Shown piece by piece: positions 1-9,569 of a DNA stretch of 64,000 nt. This DNA comes from Neoarius graeffei. Taxonomy: Eukaryota; Chordata; Actinopteri; Siluriformes; Ariidae. Made by a program: the position numbers and the translations under genes. The stretch is taken from assembly GCF_027579695.1 (NCBI RefSeq), contig NC_083571.1:36627943-36691942 (forward strand). The letters are read 5' to 3'. Under the pieces are notes generated by a model that saw only the letters and a program-made list of their open reading frames with translations, did not search any database and was not told where the DNA came from. Each line of letters opens with the position of its first letter. The first letter of the stretch is position 1.

Positions 1-845
1 AGCAGTGCCTCTTCGCAATATCTCCTCACGTAGTATTGCGGAAGCACTCTTCCACGTCATCTCCTGAGTCAGAATTCCCAAAGAGGTTCTGACTGATCAA
101 GGCACTACGTTCATGTCACGCACACTGCGCGAACTGTATGGGTTATTGGGAATCAAGCCGATCCGCACCAGTGTTTATCACCCACAAACGGATGGCTTAG
201 TCAAACAGTTTAATCGCACCCTCAAAAACATAATTAAAAAATTTGTAAGCGAGCACGCATGTAACTGGGATAAATGGCTCAAACCCCTGCTTTACGCAGT
301 GCGAGAGGTCCCACAAGCCTCCATGGGGTTCTCCCCGTTCTAATTATTATATGGGCATAAGCATCCTAGATGTGCTGCTGGAAAATTGGGAGGAGGGACC
401 TTCCCCATCCAAAAATGAAATTCAATACGTTATTGACCTGCGCACAAAACTCCACACATTCACACACCTAACCCAGGAGAATTTGCAGCAGGCTCAAGAA
501 CGTCAAGTCCGCCTGTACAACAGAGGCACGTGCCTTAGGGAATTCACACCAGGAGAAAAAGTACTCTTGTTATTGCCCATGTCAAGCTCTAAATTAATCA
601 CCAGGTGGCAAGGACCCTTTGAGCTCACACGGCGAGTTGGGGACGTCGACTATGAGGTGAGGCGAATGGACAGGGGTGGGGTATTACAGGTATACCACCT
701 CAATCTGTTAAAATGTTGGAGCGAGGAGGTCCCCGTGGTGCTGGTGTCAGTGGTTCCTGAGAAGGCAGAGCTGGGGCCAGAGGTTCAAAAGGGAAAATTG
801 CATCACCCACTGCTCCAGTCCCCTGTGGAGCCCGCCTCTCCCTGA
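1..845 (+). pseudogene. Integrase fragment (core and C-terminal domain) of Gmr1-like element
   Basis: The first ~345 bases encode the second half of a retroviral-type integrase core: the second catalytic Asp in LTDQG (upstream of the first Met at 113), then YHPQTDG, then a helix reading GLVKQFN. After a stop near 343-345, a second open stretch (351-845) carries the C-terminal module, with a basic linker, KVLLLLP, WQGPFEL and a VYHLNLLK motif typical of the GPY/F domain. In active relatives the helix motif has the catalytic Glu where Lys is seen here. The N-terminal zinc finger and first catalytic Asp lie outside the window. The reading frame passes into reverse transcriptase with no protease between, as expected for Gmr1-like order. 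Confidence 0.82.
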
Positions 846-868
846 CCCAACTCGCAAAGGTCGCCCGG

Positions 869-2230
869 TTGCAAACAGAATTTTCTGAAGTGTTCTCGCC
901 CCTGCCCGGCCGCACCCACCTCATAGAACACCACACTGAGAAGCCCCCGGGGGTGGTAGTGCACAGCCGCCCTTACAGACTGCCCGAACACAAGAAAAAG
1001 GTGGTTCAGGAAGAACTCAAGGCCATGCTCAAAATGGGCATTGTCAAGGAGTCCCACAGTGACTGGAGCAGTCCGGTGGTCTTGGTTCCCAAGGCCGACG
1101 GGTCGGTCCGGTTCTGTGTGGACTATAGAAAAGTCAACGCGGTGTCTAAATTTGACACGTACCCAATGCCTCGTATTGATGAGTTGCTCGATCGACTAGG
1201 CACAGCTCATTTTTATTCAACATTGGATTTGACAAAGGGATATTAGCAGATCCCCTTGACTCCACTATCCCAAGAGAAAACGACCTTTTCCACACCGTTT
1301 GGCTGACACCAGTTCATCACACTTCCATTTGGGCTGTTTGGGGCACCCGCTACATCCCAGTGGCTTATGGATAGCGTCCTCCACCCCCACGCCACCTATG
1401 CGGCCGCATACTTAGATGACATAATTATTTATAGTAATGACTGGCCGTGGCACCTAAAACACCTGAGGGCCATCCTGAGGTCGCTGAGGCGAGCAGGGCT
1501 CACAGCCAACCCAAAGAAGGGTGCGATTGGGTGGGTGGAAGTACGGTATCTGGGCTTCCACTTGGGCAATGGGCAGGTGCATCCCCAAATCAATAAGACA
1601 GCACCGATTGCGGCCTGCCAGAGGCCCAAGACCAGAAAGGGGGGGAAACAGTTCCTGGGACTGGCTGGCTACTATCGTAGGTTTATACCTAATTATTCAG
1701 ATGTCACCAGCCCGCTGACTGATCTCACTAAAAAGGGGGCACCAAATCCAGTCCAGTGGATGGAGTAATGCCAGCAGGCTCTTTCTAAGGTAAAGGCTGC
1801 ACTGTGTGAGGGTACACTGTTACACTCCCCTGACTTTTCTCTCCCCTTTGTTTTACAGACAGACGCATTGGACAGAGGGCTGGGGGCTGTTCTGTCCCAG
1901 GAGGTGGAGGGGGAGGACCGTCCAGTGCTGTACATCAGCCGCAAGCTGTCGGTGCGCGAGGGCAGGTACAGGACCATAGATAAGGAATGCCTCGCCATCA
2001 AGTGGGCGGTCCTCACCCTCCGCTACTATCTGCTGGGGCGCCCTTTCACCCTCTGATGGACCACGCGCCCCTGCAGTGGCTCCACCGCATGAAGGATGCC
2101 AACGAGCGGATCACCCGTTGGTATCTGGCACTCCAGCCGTTGAAGTTCAAGGTGGTCCACAGGCCGGGGGCGCAGATGGTTGTGGCGGACTTCCTCTCCC
2201 GTCAAGGGGGAGGGGAGTCGGCTGCAGGCC
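869..2230 (+). pseudogene. Reverse transcriptase-RNase H of Gmr1-like element, broken
   Basis: Reverse transcriptase starts with the usual Gypsy N-terminal region (EFSEVFSPLPGRTHLIEHH), then GSVRFCVDYRKVNAV, LDLTKGY, a stop at 1244-1246 where Trp is expected, a further TGA in the FG-HQ region near 1306, and the intact catalytic box AAYLDDIIIYS at about 1400. The thumb and connection follow (FLGLAGYYRRFIPNYS). RNase H begins near 1860 (TDALDRGLGAVLSQ) and ends near 2200 (PGAQMVVADFLSR), with a frameshift near 2055. Both Trp stops are G-to-A type changes. This copy cannot make a full protein. Confidence 0.85.
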
Positions 2231-2266
2231 GGACGGCTGCCCGGCCTGAGTCGGGCGGTGGGGGTA

Positions 2267-2568
2267 TGTGGCAGCGGGGGCATGGTCAAGCGTCGGTCTG
2301 TGAATGGAGGGCGGATTCAGGGAAGGTAAGTGGCGGAATCACTGCACCTGATGGGAATTAACCTGTGTTTGTGTGTCTTCCCGAGTGACCGTGCCCTATA
2401 AGAGGAGAGGGAGAGTGGAGGAAGGGAGCTTCTCCCCAACCTGGATACTTATATGCGTGCGTGTGTGTGTGAAATATTGAACTGAAAAGCTGTAATAAAC
2501 TAGTCTGTTGAGAACTCCGTTCTGGCCTGCCGTGCTTCTGTGCTCCACCCACTTAGACACTTGTTACA
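2267..2568 (+). repeat. 3' LTR of Gmr1-like element
   Basis: Begins TGTGGCAGCGG after a G-rich tract and ends TTGTTACA. It contains TATA-like and AATAAA-type signals (CCCTATAAGAGG near 2393, AATAAA near 2495). It is clearly related to the solo LTRs at 6650-6963 and 47498-47811 (reverse orientation) and to the LTRs at 6319, 26222 and 39574. Confidence 0.8.
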
Positions 2569-2726
2569 TGGTGTTTGTGCAGAGGCAGTGCACACAGATG
2601 GAGGAGAGGAATGAGGAGAGGAGAACACACACAGCACACACACTCAACATCAGCTTCCAGCTAACACTCCACTCTGATGCACATGAGGTTGGGGTGTTTG
2701 GAGAAACAGTAACCATGGGAGAGGTT

Positions 2727-2766
<40 letters not shown>

Positions 2767-3399
2767 GCAGCAGAAGTTCATACACTTTATTTTCTTAAAC
2801 CTCTTAGATTTAACAAGACAAAAAAAAGATTTGATGAACAAGAAGCATTAGACAACCTTAACAAGTAGAGAGAGTCGAGTGGCTCTGTGGCCATAGTGAT
2901 ATACATCAAAGGATAACAGGACACCATGGCCATTATCTGAAAAACCATTTTCAACCAGTGCGCAGTAGTACAGGCCCAGTTCTGATTTTGTGACGTTCTC
3001 AAACAGGAGATTGTGTGTTTTGGTGGTGCTGTTAAACACAAACAAGTAATGTGAAGAAGCAAAACGCATCAAATTTTGAGTTGACATCATGAGCGGAGGC
3101 TGATGCTGATGTGAGCAGTTTCTAAAACACACTGTATAAAGTCCACTTTTCCAAACACAGTCGGAGTAGAGAGTGATGTCGTCTCCTTGTGTGACTCTTA
3201 GCTCCACTTCTGCTCCAGAGATCCTCTTCTGACTGGAGAACACAACACCTGCAACACAACATCACACTTTACAGTACACTGAGGAGGGAGTACAAACTTT
3301 TGCACAACCCCATAGCAAGTTTTAATTCTTTAGAAAGTGTGTAAAAGTTCAATGTGACTTACACACGAGAGCGATGAGAATGACTCTTGATGTCTCCAT
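2569..3399 (-). pseudogene. Ig V-type receptor, copy A (broken)
   Basis: Three exons are visible: signal exon 3363-3399 (METSRVILIALV), V exon 2862-3248 and the connecting/transmembrane exon (about 2569-2731). The V domain has the B-strand Cys (SDCVWKSG) and F-strand ELGLYYCA, but the C-strand Trp is Cys (TVCFRNC). Three lesions are visible. The V-exon donor reads TTAAG where the others have GTAAG. A (CA)n run has replaced the normal acceptor of exon 3, though TAG|AA at the end of the run could keep frame. The Gmr1-like element at 1-2568 is inserted at the last codons of exon 3, separating any tail exon. The gene is therefore very probably non-functional. Confidence 0.82.
2730..2763. repeat. 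(CA)n microsatellite at exon 3 acceptor of copy A
   Basis: A pure CA run occupies the place where receptor copies C and G have the TTTTTAG acceptor of their transmembrane exon. Confidence 0.9.
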
Positions 3400-3468
3400 C
3401 TCAGACACTGGTGCTGAGTGGCTCGTGCTGCTGAAGCTCTTTCATGCGGTTGTGTGTTCTTTAACCTG

Positions 3469-3479
3469 ATTGGTCCACG
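3469..3479 (-). promoter_or_regulatory. ERSE-II-like box, receptor copy A
   Basis: ATTGGTCCACG (plus-strand reading) lies 70 bp upstream of the copy A start codon. This is the ATTGG-N-CCACG pattern known for NF-Y plus ATF6/XBP1 binding. A second inverted CCAAT (CATTGGTT) lies about 40 bp farther upstream. Function is inferred only from the motif and its conservation between copies. Confidence 0.45.
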
Positions 3480-3539
3480 TCAGTGGAACGTTTCTCTCTC
3501 GCTCTCTAACAGCTCATTGGTTACGGTTAAACTGTGATG

Positions 3540-3960
3540 TTTACTATTTTAAAATGAAGAGACTGATGTAGAAATTCATCATCATTGAAACATCAGTCAC
3601 CAACAGATCAGTAATACATACACTCATATGATGTGGAATTACAAGGTGATTTTTCATACCTAGTTCTGCCCGAAGTGACTGAGGATTTAACCTGCAGGGT
3701 GTAAAGCAGATCTGAGACCAGTGACTGATGGAGGTCAGAGTGTCGCCTGAGGTGCAGGGCCTCACTGTGGGTTTCCTGTTTCAGCCGGAGTGAAGTTGCT
3801 CACATATCCATGTACATCTGTTCATTTTATATTATTATTATTATTATTTATAACTGTATCATGTCTGGTTCTCCTGTCAGAGTCAGTGCAGGACAGCATA
3901 TGATCTACCTTAACTTATTCAGTCTAAAAGAGGGTTTTTATGGAAAGACAAAGCTGATGA
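3540..3960. other. Receptor 5' flank shared with copy C
   Basis: No gene is seen. The stretch matches the sequence upstream of receptor copy C (about 37205-37895), including a TTA/ATT microsatellite and the stretch leading into a CA array. It shows that A and C derive from one duplicated unit. Confidence 0.7.
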
Positions 3961-3965
3961 CTGGA

Positions 3966-4005
3966 AATTGGTGAACACACACACACACGTGTGTGTGTGT
4001 GTCCA

Positions 4006-4051
<46 letters not shown>

Positions 4052-4119
4052 CATGCATGGGTCTGTATGCGTGCGCATGTGTGTGTGTGTGTGTTTGTGT
4101 GTGTGTGCATGCATGCGTG

Positions 4120-4152
<33 letters not shown>

Positions 4153-4521
4153 TGAGCTGCAGGGCCTCGCTGTGGATTTCTGGTCTTGTTTTTCACACAC
4201 AGAGGAGAGAAACACTGGTTTAAGAATCTGATGATATGTTCACTAACTATTTTAATAAGACATGTTGTATGTGTATGTGTGTTTCTCAGAAACTGAAAGA
4301 TGTTTTGGTTATGAAGTGACCCTCTAACCACAAAGACTTTCCAATGTGTGTTTGTGTTCATGCATGTGTCTGTATGCACGCGCGCGCGCGCGTGTGTGTG
4401 TGTGTGTGTGTTTCTCAGAACCTGAAAGATGTTTTGATTCTTTATATTTATTAAGTGACCCTCGAACCACAAAGATTTTCCAATGTGTGTGTGTGTGTGT
4501 GTGTGTGATCATGCATGGGTC

Positions 4522-4583
<62 letters not shown>
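3966..4583. repeat. (GT)n arrays alternating with ~70-110 bp modules
   Basis: Long GT/GTGC runs (about 4003-4048, 4080-4150, 4392-4411, 4485-4507, 4528-4583) alternate with two recurring modules. One begins CCTGAGCTGCAGGGCC (4150). The other begins TTTCTCAGAAACTGAAAG (4281 and 4411) and ends in a Phe/Val-rich stretch on the reverse strand. The modules recur at 5797, 16310, 25568, 25685, 32737, 38430-39040, 49056, 55218 and 57804. The long Cys/Val or Thr/His open frames here are repeat artefacts. Confidence 0.8.
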
Positions 4584-4586
<3 letters not shown>

Positions 4587-5743
4587 GGGCGCCGCCAGAA
4601 ATTTTGGGCCCCATGAAAGATTAGAATTTTGGGCCCCCCAACTTTGTCCACCCTCGTCACAATTGCACTATTGTCATTATTTGACTTTTGATAGCCCATG
4701 GACCTTGAGTTTGTGACTTTGTTATTACATTTTATGTATTAACCTCCCAGGGACTAGATGGAAACTGGTCAGTGACTAATTCTGGTGCATTTACAATCAC
4801 AAATGAAAATTCAAGATTTTGCCACATGCCTTCTTGTGCGAGGACAATTGGTAGTGAAATGTGTGATGTGACTGCTAAGCAACACTTTAATCTAGCAAAC
4901 TATTAGCAACACTTTAATCTAGCAAACTGTATATGGCGCTCGCTCATTAAAAACTTCAATCCTAAAGTATTTATGGGTTGTATTGCTGCTTACCTCCTTC
5001 TCCAAAGGCGGGTTCAGTGGTTTGGTAGGGCGGAGGTCCCCCTGAGGCTGAATCTGTGCATATTTAGGGCACCCCATTAGTTATGAAACTGGTTATTAGC
5101 ACTGGTTATTAGCACCAGCATAACGTAATATTTCATCTTGTTTATCACACAAGTCAGTTGAGTTATTAAAATAGAAAAAATGTCACTGTACAAACTGTAA
5201 AAGTGTTCTCTTGATAGGCTAATCCAACCACGTTCATACTGTTCATTTACCATTCGCTAATATTTTGAACACACGTGAGCGATAGCTACCTTTCTTTGGG
5301 AAAAACTGAGTGACCAGTTGCCTGCCGCTCCAGTCCCTCTCAGCTTTCAGCTGCCTTTCTTTACGTTTTTGACAGCCACTCTTTATATTTAGTGATCATA
5401 GACTGTACGGACTCCACTGCTGGCTGGCTGGCTGCTGCACCGCGACACAGCAGCAAGTAGCGTTGCACTGATCAGCACATAGATTTAATGCATCATGCTT
5501 CTACCAGAACTGGACCGTACCATTTCGCAAAAGGGGGAGGGTTAAATGACAATATGTTGAAGAACTCAAGAAATAGACAACCTTGTTCAATTAGCTCATT
5601 TTACCAGATGGAAAATTGCATTGTTGTTATTTCAAAAGTCTTATTAAAATCATTAAAAGCACATTATCAGCCCCTTAAAGGGCCCCATGGCAGTGCTGGG
5701 CCCCTAGAATTGTTCTAACCTTTCCCCCCCCGGCGGCGCCCAT
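4584..5743. mobile_element. Non-autonomous hAT element inserted in a GT array
   Basis: The ends are inverted repeats: CAGGGGCGCCGCC on the left and GGCGGCGCCCATG on the right, followed inside by GGGCCCC-rich sequence on both sides. The element is embedded in GT repeats, so the 8-bp target duplication is GTGTGTGT-like and cannot be told from the array. The ~1.1 kb interior has no convincing coding capacity. The same termini bound the much larger nested element at 16390-25380. Confidence 0.75.
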
Positions 5744-6318
5744 GTGTGTGTGTGTGCGTGCGTGCGTGCATGCATGCATCTGTGCGTGTGTGTGTGTCCT
5801 GAGCTGCAGGGCCTCGCTGTGGATTTCTGGTCTTGTTGTTCACACAGAGGAGAGACACACTGCTTTAATAATCTGATATGTTCACTAACTATTTTAATAA
5901 GACATGTCATGTGTGTATGTGATATGAGTGTTTGTACACATTTGAGGATTGTGTGTGTGTGTGTGTGTGTGTGCGCTTGAGGTTCAGAAATGTATTTATC
6001 TCAGTGATTTTACTCTCAAGTTGAGAAATGGGCCATGAGGCAGGTAAGTGTTTCATCCTGGCCCAGATGCCCAGCTATGGGATTCTGAGGAGTTGCATGG
6101 AACAGAAGTTGCCTACAGTTCATTTGGATCATCTCTTTTTTAATTTGAGATCCCTGTGTCTCGTGATATAACCTATCCATAATAATAAAAAATACGGATG
6201 GGTGAGCGCAAAATTCGGCTGATTTTGCTGTCTGTCAATTATTCCCACTTGATTGAATGGCTGCCTCAGATTCTTGTCCCATGACTGCTCCAAGAGGAAC
6301 TCCCAAGGGGAATCCCTG
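5744..6318. other. Spacer with GT modules and duplicated retroelement flank
   Basis: This holds a further CCTGAGCTGCAGGG module, a short GT array (5950-5972) and about 340 bp that recur just upstream of the LTRs at 26222 and 39574. I see no gene. The shared flank is evidence that the three gag-bearing copies are segmental duplicates. Confidence 0.65.
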
Positions 6319-6407
6319 TGTGGCAGCAGGGTTGTGGTCAAACATCAGTTTATGAATGATGGGCAGGGTCAGGGAAGTTGAGTGGCAACATGAGCACACC
6401 TGTTGTC

Positions 6408-6408
6408 A

Positions 6409-6484
<76 letters not shown>
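6408..6484. repeat. (GT)n microsatellite
   Basis: About 38 uninterrupted GT units inside an LTR. The corresponding positions at 26321 and 39673 have only short GT runs, so this array expanded after duplication. Confidence 0.9.
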
Positions 6485-6486
<2 letters not shown>

Positions 6487-6649
6487 TGTTTTAGTGATGA
6501 CAGAGCAGTGAAAAGGAGGGGGAGAGCAAAGAGGTGGCTGTCTCCCAACCAGAGCATGTGTGTGTGTGTGTGTGTGTGTATTGGTGTGCAAGTTAAAATT
6601 AAGCTGAAAAGCAAGAGTCAAAATAAAAAAAAAGACTGTTCAGGATCAT

Positions 6650-6963
6650 TGTAGCGCTTACGAAGTGTGGGTGGAGCACAGAGGACGGCAGGACAACGCT
6701 TTAGATGCAGAAAAGGCTTTATTTCCCAACTTTTCAGTTTTAAATCGCCGATTCCTAGCATGCGGCGTAACACACACACACACACACTCCGGGTTCTTGT
6801 CTCGGGATGCACTCCCCTCTGCCTCCTTAAATAGGGAGCGGTTACTGGGAAAACACACAAAACACAGGTTAATTACCATCAGGTGAAGCGATTCTGCCAC
6901 TCACCTTCCCTGGCTCCGCCCTCCTGTCACAGACCGGCGCTTGACCATGCCCCCGCTGCCACA
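6650..6963 (-). mobile_element. Solo LTR (314 bp) of a Gmr1-like element
   Basis: The plus strand reads TGTAGCGC to GCTGCCACA, which is the reverse complement of a TGTGGCAGC-type LTR. It is flanked by the 5-bp duplication ATCAT (6645-6649 and 6964-6968). The undisturbed target (GTATCATTTTTC) is visible in the duplicate near 39835. It is exactly as long as the solo LTR at 47498-47811. Confidence 0.85.
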
Positions 6964-7058
6964 ATCATTTTCCTGCCTGTCTGCACTTCAGTGTTCCAGC
7001 CACCCTCAGGAACATACTACACTAGTGCCGACATCCGGGACAATGAAGGGAACCGCTC

Positions 7059-7828
7059 ATGGAGTCCTCCCCATTCAATGACCTTGTCCATGCCCTTGCT
7101 GATGCCCAACCAAGCCAACACCAAGCACTGATCATCATGCACAAAGAACAGGAGCTGTGCTTTGAGGCCATGTTGCAGGCTTGGCAGAAAGTTTGTCAGG
7201 CATTCTGGCACCTGCTCATTTTGGCGTGGCACCCATGGACCTCTTGGTCATCACCCTCACTAAGATGGGGCCTCACGATGACCCAGAAGCCCTCCTCGTG
7301 CTCTTTGAGGAAGCTGCAGAGGCATGGGAGGGCCGCTCAAGCAACGAGTGACTTGTCTTCTGCCACTCCTCACTGGAGAAGCCCAGCTCACCGCCCAACA
7401 GCTGCCCACTGACAGGCCACTCAACTATGCTGACTTGAAGCAAGCCATCTTGCAGCATGTCAGCTGCACCCCAGAACAACACCATCAGTGTTTTTGCATG
7501 CTAACACTGGATGAAGTCGGCCGGCCATTTGCTTTCGACCCACTGTTCCAGGATGCCTGCCATCGGTGGCTGAGGGCAGAAGACTGTGACCCTGAGGAGA
7601 TCATCAATGCGGTGGTGTTGGAGCAGTTCATTGCACAGCTGCCAGAAGGGACAGTGGAGTGGGTCCATTGCCACTACCTGGTGTTGCTGGATCATGTGAG
7701 TGAGTTGGTGGAGGACCATCTGGCAGTGATTCCAGTGGCAGGCGGACATCCTGCCTCTTCTCTCTCTCCCTCCCTCATTCACTGCCCCCTCTTCCCATCC
7801 CCTCCCCATCACCATGGAAAGGGGGTCT
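7059..7828 (+). pseudogene. Gmr1-like gag with SCAN-like segment, copy 1
   Basis: The start ATG gives MESSPFNDLVHALAD, and after frameshifts near 7210 and 7330 the frame continues as LLPLLTGEAQLTAQQLP. At about 7495-7735 the protein resembles the SCAN dimerisation fold: a Phe-rich start, CHRWLRAEDCDPEEIINAVV, LEQFIAQLPEGTVEWV and VSELVEDHL match the spacing of SCAN domains. SCAN is thought to descend from the capsid of Gmr1-like Gypsy elements, which agrees with the integrase-first pol order at the left edge. The C-terminus is a Ser/Pro-rich low-complexity stretch. The frameshifts make this copy inactive. Confidence 0.78.
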
Positions 7829-7829
7829 G

Positions 7830-8984
7830 ACCCTCCCAGCCAGATTGCCGAGCCCGTGGTATTCCCTCTCCCTCCCCTTATGTGTCTATGTCTTCTCCCA
7901 CTCAGGTGAGTGATCCCCAGATCACCAGTGCAGAGGTGAAGCCTAGGCAGGTATCCTGGATTTGCAGGGAGCCTTGGCATTTCCATTACCAATGACAAGC
8001 AATGGAGGTGGGTGCCATTTTCTGGATCCCTGATGTGCCAGAGACTACCCTCCATTGGGTTGGAACACATTGCATATAGGTGTGCATTCAAGGGGAAACA
8101 TATCATGCATTGGTTGATTCCAGTTGTAATTAGACCTCAGTCCACCAAAGCCTGGTTCTTGTTGAGGCATTGGGGGGAGCACAACTGGTGAAGGTTTTCT
8201 GTGCACATGAGGATGTTTATGAATATCCATGAGTGTCCATTCACATTGTATTTTGGGGAACAATACATAGTGTACAGGTGGCAGTTAGCCCGCGCCTCAC
8301 CCACCCACTGATTCAGGGGACAGTGTGGCTGGGGTTTAATGTTTGAGCATGTAGTAGTGGGCTGATCCTGCAGTAGTGTCACATGGAGATCCCAGTGTGG
8401 CATTGTCTGGGAAAGCACTCAGTGTGATATGGAGAAATGGGAGCAGCCCACCCCAGTCTCTCTTTCTCAGGGATTCCCTTGAGGTTTTCCTCTTTGCTCA
8501 AACACAAGACATTGCATCATGCTTTTGACTGAGAGTAGTCAATGGTCAGAACCTCCAGCCAAATGCAACACTTTCCTTCCTGTAATTCACAAAGATAGGT
8601 TTTACTGAGTGATGCAGGACACGCAGACCCATGAGGAAGTAACGCAGTTGTTAATCCCAAAGAACTCTAGGGAACCAGTATTCCATGCAGCTCAATTTAA
8701 CCCTAGGGCCAGACACTTAGGTCAGGATAAGACACTAGCCCGAATAATGGCCCAGTTCTCTTGGCCAGGGATTTAGGGGATGTCCATAGGTGGTGTGTGG
8801 CATGCTGCAAATGCCAGTTGGTGAACCTGGTGGCCACTCCAAAAGGGTCCTTTGCCCTCTTCTATTTGAGACCCCCTTTGAAAGAATTGGTATGAATCCC
8901 ATCAGGCTGTTACATTGGTCAGCACGAGGATATTGTTTTATTTGTCTCCTAATGGACTATGCGACATGATGCCTGGAAGCAGCC
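7830..8984 (+). pseudogene. Protease and integrase-start relic, copy 1
   Basis: Frame-broken sequence continues the element. A retropepsin-like stretch (HALVDSSCN near 8106-8135) is followed by linker and then an integrase N-terminal part with a degraded core start (ERIGMN near 8880-8900). The relic stops at 8984, where the second Gmr1-like element is inserted, and resumes at 15919 with the same sequence that follows in the duplicates at 28575 and 41690. Confidence 0.65.
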
Positions 8985-9321
8985 TGTTACAACCAGCATA
9001 ACACATGAATGACCCAAAAGACCAACAGACTCAAGTCTAGGGGATTTATTACAACTAAGGAGTTTACAATATAAGAAAATAGTAAATAAAAATAAAGACA
9101 ATAACTAAATATGATAAGGGTAAATAACAGCATCAACTGCTGGCATGAAGACAACCCCTCTCTTGCTCCTGGTCACAGCTCCCATTTATAGTGCACAACA
9201 TGCCAGGTAGACCAATTGGAGACGTCCCACCAACAGGGAACACCTGGAAGACAATCAACAGACAAAACAAGAAAATACGGGAGAACCTACAGCCACCTAG
9301 AGGTAGAAGAGGGACACAACA
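8985..9321 (-). repeat. 3' LTR of nested Gmr1-like element
   Basis: The plus-strand reading is TGTTACAACCAG to GACACAACA (337 bp). It matches 14878-15067 plus 15766-15918 almost base for base. Confidence 0.9.
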
Positions 9322-9569
9322 CCTCCACACCGAAATGGTGACTATAGTCTCCATAAATCAATATTTAATTACATACATAGGACCATGATGCACCGCATCC
9401 ACTGACTGTTGGGTGCAATGCAATTTCAGAAACAAAAGAATACAGCCATGCTGTAATACCAAAACATGAAAAACACTCACACAAAGATCAAACATTCACA
9501 CAACAGACAAAAAACTCAAAACAAAAACATGACATACGGTTTAGTCACAACCGTAGACATGAAAAGAAG
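9322..9569. other. 3' untranslated region of nested Gmr1-like element
   Basis: AT- and CA-rich non-coding sequence between the RNase H stop and the 3' LTR. No gene or RNA is seen. Confidence 0.6.

Larger units (their letters stand above)
1..2568 (+). mobile_element. Gmr1-like Ty3/Gypsy retrotransposon, 3' part
   Basis: This LTR retrotransposon runs in from the left edge. In sense order it shows the integrase core, the integrase C-terminal module, reverse transcriptase, RNase H, a purine-rich tract (about 2253-2266) and a 3' LTR. Integrase upstream of reverse transcriptase is the reverse of normal Gypsy order and is the known mark of the Gmr1-like lineage of deuterostome Gypsy elements. The coding part has stops and frameshifts, so this copy is dead. 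It ends exactly in the third exon of Ig receptor copy A, and the bases after the LTR, tggtg, are the probable right-hand target duplication; the left one lies outside the window. Confidence 0.88.
6319..7021 (+). repeat. 5' LTR of Gmr1-like copy 1, split by a solo LTR
   Basis: The LTR starts TGTGGCAGCAGG and ends near ACATACTACA, followed by a likely primer-binding region. It contains a long GT array (6408-6484) and is interrupted by an inverted solo LTR at 6650-6963. Counterparts without the interruption lie at 26222-26546 and 39574-39894. Confidence 0.78.

Noticed and set aside
1693-2289. Minus-strand frames opposite RT-RNase H of the first element
   Set aside because: Antisense of coding sequence with no recognisable domain.
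3968-4716. Several long Cys/Val-rich or Thr/His-rich open frames on both strands
   Set aside because: They are translations of GT/CA microsatellites, which are open in several frames by composition.
7501-8106. 201-codon minus-strand frame across gag and protease of copy 1
   Set aside because: Antisense of the plus-strand gag with clear SCAN-like similarity; the matching frame in copies 2 and 3 is broken.
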